DNA of 64,000 nt from AP-15 sp963795485 (lineage in GTDB: Bacteria; Pseudomonadota; Alphaproteobacteria; ATCC43930; CGMCC-115725). The stretch is from assembly GCA_963795485.1 (NCBI GenBank), contig CAWCIL010000034.1:124001-188000 (forward strand). Reading direction: 5' to 3'. The position numbers and the translations under genes were made by a program. Below are positions 48,084 through 56,538 of this stretch, in pieces. The notes beneath the pieces are model-generated. The model saw nothing but the letters and a program-made list of their open reading frames with translations, did no database searches and was not told the DNA's origin. Position 1 is the stretch's first letter. Every line of letters begins with the position of its first letter.

Positions 48084-49506
48084 CTAACGTACCATCCGCA
48101 CCGGCGGCACCTCGCGCGGGATGATCAGGTTGCAGCCGGTCGCGGCCTTGATCTCGTCGACGCTGACGCCCGGGCCGATTTCCTTTAGCGCCAGGCCCTC
48201 CGGCGTTACCTCGAACAAGCCGAAATTGGTCACGACGAGGTTGACGACGCCACGCGCGGTCGCCGGGATGGTGCAGCGTTCGACCAGCCGCGGGCCGCCG
48301 TTGCGGGTCTGGTGCTCCATCGCCACGAAGACATGCTTGGCGCAGGCGGCGAGGTCCATCGCCCCGCCGATGCCGCCGCCCTGCTGCCCGGCCATCTTCC
48401 AATTGGCGAAATCGCCGTTCTCCGCGACCTCATAGGCGCCGAGCACGGTCACGTCGATGCGGCCGGCGCGGATCATCGCGAACGAGTTCGGCGTGGTGGA
48501 CGATCGCCGCTCCCGGCCGCAGGGTTACGTGCTGGCCGCCGGCGTTGACCAGGTGCAGATCCTCCTCGCCGGCCGGCGCTAGCGGGCCGTAGCCGATCAC
48601 CCCGTTCTCGGAATGAAAGATGATCTCCCGGTCGCCGAAATCGCAATTCGAGCACAGGGTCGGGATGCCGATGCCGAGATTGACGATCCAGCCATCGCCG
48701 AACTCCATCGCCAGCCGGTCGCACATCTGCTGGCGGCTGAGCCCCTTTGCCCGCTCGCTCATCGTGTCGACACTCCCCGGCCGCTGCGGCCACCAGCCTT
48801 CGGGGGCCGGCGGGATCCTGACGATGCGGTCGACAAAGACCCCGGCCGTATGCACGTCGTCGGGGTCGATCGCGCCGACCGGCAGGATGTCCTCCTCGAC
48901 CTCGACGATCGTCACCCGCGCCGCCATCGCCATGATCGGGTTGAAATTGCGCTGCGAGCGGCGATAGCGCAGGTTGCCCGCAGCATCGGCCTGATAGGCG
49001 CGGATCATCGCATAATCGAGCGGCAAGGCGTGCTCCAGCAGGTATTCGCGGCCGTTGAAGATGCGCGTCTCGCGACCCTCCGCGAGCTCGGTGCCGACCG
49101 CGGCTGGGGTGTAGAAGGCCGGGATGCCCGCACCGGCGGCGCGCATGCGCTCGGCGAGGGTTCCTTGCGGCACCAGCTCGGCCTCGATCAGGCCCTTCGC
49201 AACATATTCCGACAGGATCAGCCGCTGCGAGGCGCGGGTCGGCGCGGTAAACGCGCAGATCACCTTTTTGACCTGCCCGTTCTGGATCATCTGGCCCATA
49301 TCGGGCGCCTCGGGCGGCAGCGTGGCGCCGCCGCGTGTCGAGTTCGACACGCAGGTCAGGCTTTTCGCCCCTTGCTCGGCGACCGCCCCATAGAGGTTGA
49401 TCGGCATCCCGACCACCGCAAACCCGCCGAAGCCGACCGTCGCCCCGTTCGGGATGTCTCGAACCGCCTCGGCAAAGCTCGAGAAGATCTTGCTCCTGGC
49501 GCTCAT
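48084..49506 (-). CDS. fused alpha/beta 3-oxoacid CoA-transferase, with a +1 frameshift
   Basis: Class I CoA-transferase with the A and B subunits in one chain, about 473 aa after correction. Subunit A block: IPNGATVGFGGFAVVGMP near the N-terminus. Subunit B block: NLGIGIPTL and the catalytic Glu in SENGVIGYGP. The frame breaks at TT 48487-48488 (an extra A in the coding strand): restoring one base gives AIVHHADSFAMIRAGRIDVT and the final domain (GGAMDLAACAKHVFVAMEH) to the stop at 48084. It transfers CoA from succinyl-CoA to a 3-oxo acid, by analogy. ATG 49506 has a purine-rich upstream region. Confidence 0.85.
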
Positions 49507-49602
49507 TCCCCCGCTCGGCCCTTGTTGTCCGTGGTCATCATGCGGCAGCGTGGGGCCGACGACAACCGGGGTCTCCGCCCGATGACGCTCCGGCCGCGGA
49601 AT

Positions 49603-50469
49603 TTACCGCGGATCGGCGCCCGACCCGCGCTCGCGCCGGTGCAGAAAGGCGAGGCGTTCGAACAGGTGCACGTCTTCCTCGTTTTTGAGGAGCGCGCCGT
49701 GCAAGGGCGGGATCAGCTTTGCCGGATCGCGGGTGCGCAGGGTCTCGGGCGAGATGTCCTCGACCAGCAGCAGCTTGATCCAGTCGAGCAGCTCCGAGGT
49801 CGACGGCTTCTTCTTAAGGCCGGGCGCCTGGCGAACGTCGAAAAAGATGGTCAGCGCCTCGTGCACCAGCTCGTGCCTGAGACCTGGGAAATGCACGTCG
49901 ACGATCTTCAGCATCGTCTCGCGGTCGGGAAAGCGGATGTAGTGAAAAAAGCAGCGGCGCAGAAAAGCGTCCGGCAATTCTTTTTCGTTGTTCGAGGTGA
50001 TTAGGACAACCGGACGGTGGCGCGCCTGGATCGTGCGCCGCGTTTCGTAGACGTAGAACTCCATGCGGTCGAGCTCGAGCAGCAGGTCGTTGGGAAACTC
50101 GATGTCGGCCTTGTCGATCTCGTCGATCAGCAGCACCGGGGCTTCCGCCGCCTCGAACGCCTCCCACAGCTTGCCGGGCACGATGTAATTGGCGATGTCG
50201 TGCACCCGCTCGTCGCCGAGCTGTCCGTCGCGCAGCCGCGCGACCGCGTCGTATTCATAGAGCCCCTGCTGTGCCTTGGTCGTCGATTTGATGTGCCAGG
50301 CGATCAGCTGCTTGCCGATCCCGCGGGCGATCTCATGGGCGAGGATGGTCTTTCCAGTGCCAGGCTCGCCCTTGACCAGGAGCGGGCGTTCGAGCGCGAT
50401 CGCCGCATTGACCGCGACCCGCAGGTCCGGTGTCGCGATATAGCTGTCGGTGCCCTCGAACCGTCGCAT
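49603..50469 (-). CDS. MoxR-family AAA+ ATPase
   Basis: AAA+ chaperone-like ATPase of 288 aa. Walker A GEPGTGKT, Walker B VLLIDEIDKAD, sensor 1 ITSNNEKELPDAFLRR. MoxR proteins assist maturation of metalloenzymes, typically with a VWA-domain partner encoded next to them. The downstream neighbour is the CoA-transferase rather than a VWA protein, so the partner is probably elsewhere or was lost here. ATG 50469. Confidence 0.9.
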   Translation of the reverse strand: MRRFEGTDSYIATPDLRVAVNAAIALERPLLVKGEPGTGKTILAHEIARGIGKQLIAWHIKSTTKAQQGLYEYDAVARLRDGQLGDERVHDIANYIVPGKLWEAFEAAEAPVLLIDEIDKADIEFPNDLLLELDRMEFYVYETRRTIQARHRPVVLITSNNEKELPDAFLRRCFFHYIRFPDRETMLKIVDVHFPGLRHELVHEALTIFFDVRQAPGLKKKPSTSELLDWIKLLLVEDISPETLRTRDPAKLIPPLHGALLKNEEDVHLFERLAFLHRRERGSGADPR

Positions 50470-50566
50470 GCTCTACCCATCCCCGGCAATGTCGAGGGAT
50501 CACATAACCCGGAGCGTCGCATCAAGCCAGCCCGGTTGTCGTCTGGTCTGCAAGCCAGAGGCGTGG

Positions 50567-50980
50567 CTAATCGCGCGGCTCGAACCACAAATCGCAAGCA
50601 TAGTCGATCGTGACCTCGGCGCCGGGCTCGATGTCGGCGATGGCGACCAGGTCGAGCGTCCCCTGCGCAAAGTTGCGGCTGACCCGGGCGCGCGGCCAAG
50701 GCGAGTGATTGCACAGGCTGACAAGGCCGAGACCCAATGCGCCGCGCCCCTCGCCATCGGGATCGCCATCCCAATGAAAGTAATAATCGTGGAGGATCGT
50801 GCGATCGAGGTCCGCACATTCGGCCGCCGGCACAATCACCACCGGCGCCGCTTCGATCAGCGCCCCGGCAGCGATCATCTCGCGCGCGAACACCCCGCGC
50901 CCGCGCTCGGGACCGCTGCGGATCTCAACCCAGGCGCTGAAGACCGACGAGAGCTGGCCGGGCGATGCCGTGGCCGACAT
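50567..50980 (-). CDS. SET-domain protein
   Basis: Short SET-domain protein of 137 aa: EIRSGPERGRGVFAREMIAAG (SET start), NHSPWPRARVSRNF (N-H-S core, SAM/lysine channel) and EVTIDYACDLW (Y-catalytic C-terminal block). SET proteins methylate lysines; bacterial ones are scattered and mostly uncharacterised. The domain is nearly all of the chain and there is no pre-SET zinc cluster. ATG 50980 gives the shortest sensible N-terminus. It follows tatA by 34 bases on the same strand. Confidence 0.8.
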   Translation of the reverse strand: MSATASPGQLSSVFSAWVEIRSGPERGRGVFAREMIAAGALIEAAPVVIVPAAECADLDRTILHDYYFHWDGDPDGEGRGALGLGLVSLCNHSPWPRARVSRNFAQGTLDLVAIADIEPGAEVTIDYACDLWFEPRD

Positions 50981-51014
50981 TTGCCCGCTGCCGGACGGGC
51001 TCAGACCACAGGAC

Positions 51015-51251
51015 TCAGACGTGTTCGCGAGGCCGCTCGGCCGCGGTGGGCGCCGCTGTGGTCGCTGCGGCGGCCGGCGGAGCAACCTGCGCCGGCGGCG
51101 GCGGTGCTTCGTCTTCGTCGCGCATGCCGGCCTTGAACGCCTTGATGCCCTTGGCAAAGTCGCCCATCACATGCGGCAGCTTCCCGGCACCGAACAGAAT
51201 GAGGATAATGGCCAAAACCACCATCCAGTGCATCAAGCTGAACGAACCCAT
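51015..51251 (-). CDS. tatA: Sec-independent translocase protein TatA
   Basis: TatA/E subunit of 78 aa: short N-terminus, one membrane helix (MHWMVVLAIILILFGAGKLP), hinge, then amphipathic helix MGDFAKGIKAFKAGMRDEDE and a Pro/Ala-rich tail. It forms the pore for folded proteins, which includes MsrP encoded 2 kb away. tatB and tatC are not adjacent, so this is an isolated copy or the usual operon is split. GGGTCAGGGATATC precedes ATG 51251. Confidence 0.92.
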   Translation of the reverse strand: MGSFSLMHWMVVLAIILILFGAGKLPHVMGDFAKGIKAFKAGMRDEDEAPPPPAQVAPPAAAATTAAPTAAERPREHV

Positions 51252-51420
51252 GATATCCCTGACCCCGGAACCCGGACGAACCCGACTCTAGCGACCCCGC
51301 CCCTCTGATTGCAAGCTCGGGGGCGCCGAGCGCCGCTCCCTCACGAGGTCGTGCGCGTTCCCCGAAAATCAAGTCCGCCAAACCGGCCGGCTCGATCACA
51401 ACCGCGGAGTACCCCGAACG

Positions 51421-52521
51421 ATGAGCGCCCTTCCGCCACCGCACCCGGACGACTGGCCGCGCCTGCCGCCCTCCGAGACCGGGGTGGATGCCGAAGTCGC
51501 CGCCCGTCACGCAGCCGAACACGAGACGCCGTGGCAGCGCGACCTCGCGGCGATGGTGACCAGCGATTTCGCAGAACGCCCGCCATGGAACGAAACCTTG
51601 GGCCCGGTGCGCTCCCGCGGCGGACCGAACGGCCTGATCCTGCGCGGCGGCCGCATCGTCGCCGAATGGGGCGACACGGCGCGGGCCGACATGACGTTCA
51701 GCGTCGCCAAGAGCTATCTCTCGATCCTCGCCGGGATCGCCTGGGACCAGGGGCTGATCCGCGACCCGCACGAGGAAGTCCGGCGCCGCGTCGACGACGG
51801 CGGCTTCGACCCGCCGCACAACGCCGCAATCACCTGGCACCACCTGTTGCAGCAGACTTCGGAATGGGAGGGCGAGCTGTGGGGCAAGCCCGACCTCGTC
51901 GACCGCAACCGCGCCGTCGGCGGCCGGCCGGGTTCCGCGCCCAAGGGCACTCACCGCGACCTCCATGCGCCCGGCGAGTTTTGGGAATACAACGACGTCC
52001 GGGTCAACCGGCTTGCCCTCGCCCTGCTGCGGGTATGGCGCCGGCCATTGCCCGAAGTGTTCCGCGAACTGGTGATGGACCCGATCGGCGCTTCGCCCGA
52101 TTGGGAATGGCACGGTTATCGCAATTCTTATGTCGAGATCGACGGCCGGCAAGTGCAGTCGGTCTCCGGCGGCGGCCATTGGGGCGGCGGCGTCTTCATC
52201 AGTGCACGCGACCAGGCCCGGATCGGGCTGATGCTGCTGAATCGGGGGATGTGGGGCAGTCGCAACATTCTCTCGGGGGACTGGATCGAGCAGATGCTCG
52301 AGCCGTGCCCGCTCTATCGGCAATACGGCTATCTGTGGTGGCTCAACACCGAGCACGGCCTCTATCCGAGCGCGTCGGAGCGCAGCTTTTATGCGCGCGG
52401 CGCCGGCGGCAATTTGACCTGGATCGACCCGGCGAACGACCTCGCGGCGGTCTTGCGCTGGACCGATCCGGCGGCGATGGACGGGTTTATGAAGCTGACC
52501 ATGGCGACGCTGGGGCACTGA
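51421..52521 (+). CDS. serine hydrolase (beta-lactamase/penicillin-binding-protein fold)
   Basis: Class C beta-lactamase-like hydrolase, 366 aa. S94-V-A-K97 in MTFSVAKSYLS is the S-x-x-K nucleophile motif, WEYNDVRVN the Y-x-N motif. The C-terminal part holds GAGGNLTWIDP. No signal peptide is visible, so it is cytoplasmic and more likely an esterase or peptidase than an antibiotic-resistance enzyme. ATG 51421 follows GGAGTACCCCGAACG. Confidence 0.83.
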   Translation: MSALPPPHPDDWPRLPPSETGVDAEVAARHAAEHETPWQRDLAAMVTSDFAERPPWNETLGPVRSRGGPNGLILRGGRIVAEWGDTARADMTFSVAKSYLSILAGIAWDQGLIRDPHEEVRRRVDDGGFDPPHNAAITWHHLLQQTSEWEGELWGKPDLVDRNRAVGGRPGSAPKGTHRDLHAPGEFWEYNDVRVNRLALALLRVWRRPLPEVFRELVMDPIGASPDWEWHGYRNSYVEIDGRQVQSVSGGGHWGGGVFISARDQARIGLMLLNRGMWGSRNILSGDWIEQMLEPCPLYRQYGYLWWLNTEHGLYPSASERSFYARGAGGNLTWIDPANDLAAVLRWTDPAAMDGFMKLTMATLGH

Positions 52522-52592
52522 CCGTCGCAGCCGCAATCTTCGGCGGTCGCGGAGGTTGCGCGGCGCGGTACGAACCCGCAGACTTGCGTGCG

Positions 52593-53264
52593 ATGTCACG
52601 CTTTCTGCTGATCTTCGATCTCGACGGCACGCTGGTCGACAGCGCGCCCGATCTGCATGCGGCACTCAACGAGATGTTGCGCGAACGCGGCGACAAGCCT
52701 CTCAGTCTGCCGCAGGTCCGGCAGATGATCGGCGACGGGGTGCCCACGCTCGTCGCCCGCGCCCTCGCCGCCAGCGCGGGTGCCGGACCCGCCGACGCCG
52801 CGAGCGCGCTGCTGCGCTTTCTCGATCTCTACGAGGCCAACGCGGTGCGGCTGACCCGGTCCTACCCGGCGGTGCCCGAGACCTTGGCGGCGCTGCGCCG
52901 GTGCGGCTATCGCACCGCGATCTGCACCAACAAGCCGCAGCACGCGACCCTGACCGTGCTCGAAGGCCTGGGGCTTCTCCCGCTGTTCGACGGCATCGCC
53001 GGCGGCGACCGGTTCGCGGTCAAAAAGCCCGATCCGGACCATCTGTTGGAACTGATCGGCGCGCTCGGCGCTCAAGTCGAGGCGGCGGCGATGATCGGCG
53101 ACAACGAGAACGACGCGGCGGCGGCCCGCGGCGCCGGAATTCCGTTGGTGCTGATGCGCTACGGCTATGCCCGGATCGATCCGCGATCCTTGGCAGCCGA
53201 CGCGCTGCTCGACCATTTCGCCGATCTGCCCGCGGCACTCGATCGCCTTGGGATTTCTCCGTGA
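52593..53264 (+). CDS. gph: phosphoglycolate phosphatase-like HAD hydrolase
   Basis: HAD phosphatase of 223 aa with cap. Motif I FDLDGTLVDSAPDLHAALN, motif II ICTNKP, motif III Lys in FAVKKPDPDHLL, motif IV MIGDNENDAAAARGAGIP. Gph removes phosphoglycolate from DNA repair or oxygenation reactions. ATG 52593 was chosen because the frame continues upstream without a plausible N-terminus. It converges with msrP (six bases between stops). Confidence 0.85.
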   Translation: MSRFLLIFDLDGTLVDSAPDLHAALNEMLRERGDKPLSLPQVRQMIGDGVPTLVARALAASAGAGPADAASALLRFLDLYEANAVRLTRSYPAVPETLAALRRCGYRTAICTNKPQHATLTVLEGLGLLPLFDGIAGGDRFAVKKPDPDHLLELIGALGAQVEAAAMIGDNENDAAAARGAGIPLVLMRYGYARIDPRSLAADALLDHFADLPAALDRLGISP

Positions 53265-53270
53265 GGGACT

Positions 53271-54245
53271 TCAGAAAAATATCTTCTGGCCCTGCATGCC
53301 GTCGTAGAGATGGGCGACGTATTGGCCGTAGCCGTTCCACTTCAAAGTCGGCACCCGCTCGTCGGTGCCAAGCACCCGCTCGGTCGCTTGGCTCCAGCGC
53401 GGGTGCGGCACCTCGGGGTTGACGTTCGCCCAAAACCCGTACTCGTCGCCTTGCACGGTTTCCCAGAACGACACCGGCTGCTTGTCGGTAAACGAAACGT
53501 GGACGATCGATTTTATCGATTTGAAACCGTATTTCCACGGCAAGACCAGGCGCAAGGGCGCGCCGTCCTGCTTCGGTACCGGCTTGCCGTACATGCCGGT
53601 CACGAAAAAAGCGAGCTCGTTCTTCGCTTCGGCGATGGTGAGGCCTTCAACATAGGGCCAGGGATACCAAAACTGCTTTTGGCCGGGCGCCTCGGCGGGG
53701 TTGAGAAACGTCTCCATCTTGACGTATTTGGCGGAACCCAGCGGCTTGGCGAAATCGACGAAGGCAGACATCGCAAAGCCGCTCCAGGGCACCGCCATCG
53801 ACCACGCCTCGACGCAGCGGTGACGGTAGAGCCGTTCCTCGAGCGGCATCTTCTTTAACAAATCGTCGATGCCGATCTCGATCGGCTTGTCGACCATGCC
53901 GTCGATCTTGACCGTCCACGGTCGAATTTTCAGCTGCTGGGCGTCGTCCGCGATCGACTTTTCCGAGCCGTATTCATAGAAATTATTGTAATTCTCGGAA
54001 TACTTCGGATCGGTGATCGGCCGGTCGAGCGTATAGCGCGGATTTCGCTTGAACGGGTAGAGCCGGGCCGAGGGATCCTGGTCCGTCGCCGGCGCCGCGG
54101 CTTCCACCAGGCCGGGGACCAGCGCCGGGGCCAGCATCGAGCCGACCGCCATCGCCTTCAGCAGCGCTCGGCGCCCGAGATACACTCTCTCCGGCGTCGC
54201 CGCGCTGTCGGGCAGCTCCCAGCCCTTGTTGAGCCGGATCAGCAT
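53271..54245 (-). CDS. msrP: protein-methionine-sulfoxide reductase catalytic subunit MsrP (YedY)
   Basis: Periplasmic molybdoenzyme, 324 aa, that repairs oxidised methionines in exported proteins. The N-terminus has a twin-arginine signal (GRRALLKAMAVG), and the molybdopterin-bound Cys is C144 in RHRCVEAWSM. Conserved KYGFKSIKSIVHVSF is present. The membrane haem partner MsrQ is normally next to it; here the flanks are gph and an EF-G-like gene, so msrQ is not adjacent. A TatA gene is about 2 kb away, but with no tatBC. Confidence 0.92.
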   Translation of the reverse strand: MLIRLNKGWELPDSAATPERVYLGRRALLKAMAVGSMLAPALVPGLVEAAAPATDQDPSARLYPFKRNPRYTLDRPITDPKYSENYNNFYEYGSEKSIADDAQQLKIRPWTVKIDGMVDKPIEIGIDDLLKKMPLEERLYRHRCVEAWSMAVPWSGFAMSAFVDFAKPLGSAKYVKMETFLNPAEAPGQKQFWYPWPYVEGLTIAEAKNELAFFVTGMYGKPVPKQDGAPLRLVLPWKYGFKSIKSIVHVSFTDKQPVSFWETVQGDEYGFWANVNPEVPHPRWSQATERVLGTDERVPTLKWNGYGQYVAHLYDGMQGQKIFF

Positions 54246-54338
54246 CGCCGCACCTTTCGATCGTTGCGCTCAATAATCTGGAGCGGCGGCGGCGATCCCC
54301 AAGTCACGGTTTCGCGAGCGCCGGCGCTCGCTCGGCGA

Positions 54339-56381
54339 TTATTGCGCCGCGTCGGCGGTACGCGAGGCGAGCACTTTTTCCGCCGGTCGGCCGGTGAGCT
54401 CCTGCATGTGGTCGAAACGATGGGCAAAGCTGCCGACCCCCAAGGTCAGCGAGCGCAGCTCGACGATCAAATCGTGCAGCTCGTTCTGCGGCATATGCGC
54501 GCTGACCACGTCCCAGCCAGGCCAATCGGGCTTGGCGTCGTAGCCGAGGATCTGGCCGCGGCGCCCGGAAACCAGCCGCTGCACCCGCGCGGTAAACGCG
54601 TTCGGCACCGAGATCTCGACCGAGTCGATCGGTTCGAGCAGCATCGGCTCGCATTTCGGCAGCGCTTCCTGGACCCCTTGCCGCCCCGCGGTCTTGAACG
54701 CCTGGTCCGAGCTGTCGACCGCGTGGAACTGGCCGGTGAGCAGAGTGACCGCGACATCGACCACCGGAAAGCCGAGCGGTCCGTGATGCAAAGCCTCGGT
54801 CACCCCCTCCTCCACCGCCGGGATGTAGTTGCGCGGGATGGCGCCGCCGACGACGTTGTCGGTAAAGGTAAAGCCCGAGCCGCGCGGCAGGGCCTTGACT
54901 TCGATCGTCACGTCGGCGAACTGCCCGTGCCCGCCGCTCTGCCGTTTGAAGCGCGAATGCTGCTGGGTCCCGTGGCGGATCGTCTCCTTGTAGGGGACCG
55001 CCGCCGGCCGGCCGTTGACCGCGAGGTTGTGGCGGTTGCGCAGGCGGTCCATGGCGATCTGCAGATGGATGTCGCCCTGTCCCCACAGCACCATCTCCTG
55101 GGTGTCGGCGTTCTGATCGAGTTCGAGGGTCGGGTCCTCGTCGACCAGCTTGCCGATGGCGCCCGTTAATTTCACGTCGTCGGCGCGCTTTTCCGAGACG
55201 ATCGCCAGACCAAATACCGGCTGCGGGCGCTCGGGCCGCGGCAACGGCTCGGCCTTGCCCGAGGGGGTCAGCACGACGCCGGTCGCGACGTCTTCCATGC
55301 GGGTCAGCCCGACCACCTCGCCGGCTTGCGCCGCGGCGAGCTTTTCGTGCTGGCCGCCGGTCACCCGCAAGAGGCCGGCGACGCGGGTGCCGTTCAGCAC
55401 CATGCCCTCGGTGATCGTGCCGCGCCACACCCGCGCCAAAGACAGCTTGCCGGTATGCGGCAGATGGTAGGTCTTGATGACCTGCGCCAACGGCTCGCCC
55501 TCAGCGGCGATCTCGAGCCGGGCGGCGGTTTCCTGCGGCAGCGGCGTCTCGTGGCGCAGTGCCTTCCACAACCGGCGAACGCCGTAATCTGCCAGCCCCG
55601 AGCCGAGAAAGACCGGCACGACCTGCGCCCCTTTGAGGGTCTGGGTCAGATGCCGGTAGATTTCCTCCTTCGGCGGCTCGACCTCTTCCAAGAGCTGCTC
55701 GAGCAGCGCATCGTCGAAATCGGCGAGCTTCTCCAAGAGACCGGTGCGGGTGGCCCGCTCCGCGTCCCAGAAATCGTCCGGCAATGGGATCAGGTCCGAA
55801 GCCTGGCCCGGGCGGTAGCGATAGGCGCGCTCGCTGACCAGGTCGACATAGCCGGTGATCTCGGCTTCGCCGCCGCGCAGCGGCACCTGGCGCAATACCA
55901 GCGGCCGGCTCGATACCGACTGCAACGCCGCCAGAACGTCGCGCACCCGCGCGTTCGCGTTGTCCATCTTGTTGATGAACACCATATGCGGGATTTTGTG
56001 CTGGTCGAGAAAGCGCAACAGTGAGCTGATCGTCAGCGCGCGCTCGACCTCGGGCTCGACGACGACGATCGCGACATCGCTCGCCAACAGCGCGCCCTGC
56101 GCTTCGTAAATCAGCTCGACCGAGCCGGGGCAGTCGAGGATCGTCCAGGGATCGCCGAGAAAGGACGTGCCGGCGACGTTGAGCTCGGTCGACATCTGCC
56201 GGGCGCGGGCTTCGGGGGCGTGGTCGCCGACCGAGTTGCCGTCGCGCACGCTGCCGCGCCGGCCAGTCGAGCCGGCGGCGAACAGCAGAGCTTCGAGCAG
56301 GGTCGTCTTGCCCGACAAATACGGGCCGATCAGAGCGGCACAACGCGGGGCGGCTTGTCCATTCGCAGACGTATTCGCCAT
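54339..56381 (-). CDS. EF-G-like translational GTPase (FusA2-type)
   Basis: Protein of 680 aa with the EF-G domain order. The P-loop is GPYLSGKTT instead of the canonical G-H-V-D-H-G-K-T-T; G3 DCPG and G4 NKMD are present. Domain IV region GGHGQFADVTIEV and domain V EISVPNAFTARVQRLVSGRRG are conserved. Such EF-G-like proteins are separate from the essential fusA and may act in ribosome recycling or stress. GGAGGCGCCT precedes ATG 56381. It is not in a str operon (rpsL, rpsG and tuf are absent). Confidence 0.88.
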   Translation of the reverse strand: MANTSANGQAAPRCAALIGPYLSGKTTLLEALLFAAGSTGRRGSVRDGNSVGDHAPEARARQMSTELNVAGTSFLGDPWTILDCPGSVELIYEAQGALLASDVAIVVVEPEVERALTISSLLRFLDQHKIPHMVFINKMDNANARVRDVLAALQSVSSRPLVLRQVPLRGGEAEITGYVDLVSERAYRYRPGQASDLIPLPDDFWDAERATRTGLLEKLADFDDALLEQLLEEVEPPKEEIYRHLTQTLKGAQVVPVFLGSGLADYGVRRLWKALRHETPLPQETAARLEIAAEGEPLAQVIKTYHLPHTGKLSLARVWRGTITEGMVLNGTRVAGLLRVTGGQHEKLAAAQAGEVVGLTRMEDVATGVVLTPSGKAEPLPRPERPQPVFGLAIVSEKRADDVKLTGAIGKLVDEDPTLELDQNADTQEMVLWGQGDIHLQIAMDRLRNRHNLAVNGRPAAVPYKETIRHGTQQHSRFKRQSGGHGQFADVTIEVKALPRGSGFTFTDNVVGGAIPRNYIPAVEEGVTEALHHGPLGFPVVDVAVTLLTGQFHAVDSSDQAFKTAGRQGVQEALPKCEPMLLEPIDSVEISVPNAFTARVQRLVSGRRGQILGYDAKPDWPGWDVVSAHMPQNELHDLIVELRSLTLGVGSFAHRFDHMQELTGRPAEKVLASRTADAAQ

Positions 56382-56538
56382 AGGAGGCGCCTCCAGCAGT
56401 CTTGTTGGACGCCCTGCGGGTCAGCGGCCCGGCGGCGCCCGATCTATATTGCGATCGTCGCCTGTCGGGCCGTGGGATGGCAACCGAAATCTCACAACGC
56501 CGGCTCCGGGCAATGCCGGAAGGCCGCCGGCGCCGAAT

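Noticed and set aside
51001..52665. 554-codon minus-strand frame covering tatA and the serine hydrolase
   Set aside because: Antisense artefact; tatA and the hydrolase have clear family motifs in other frames.
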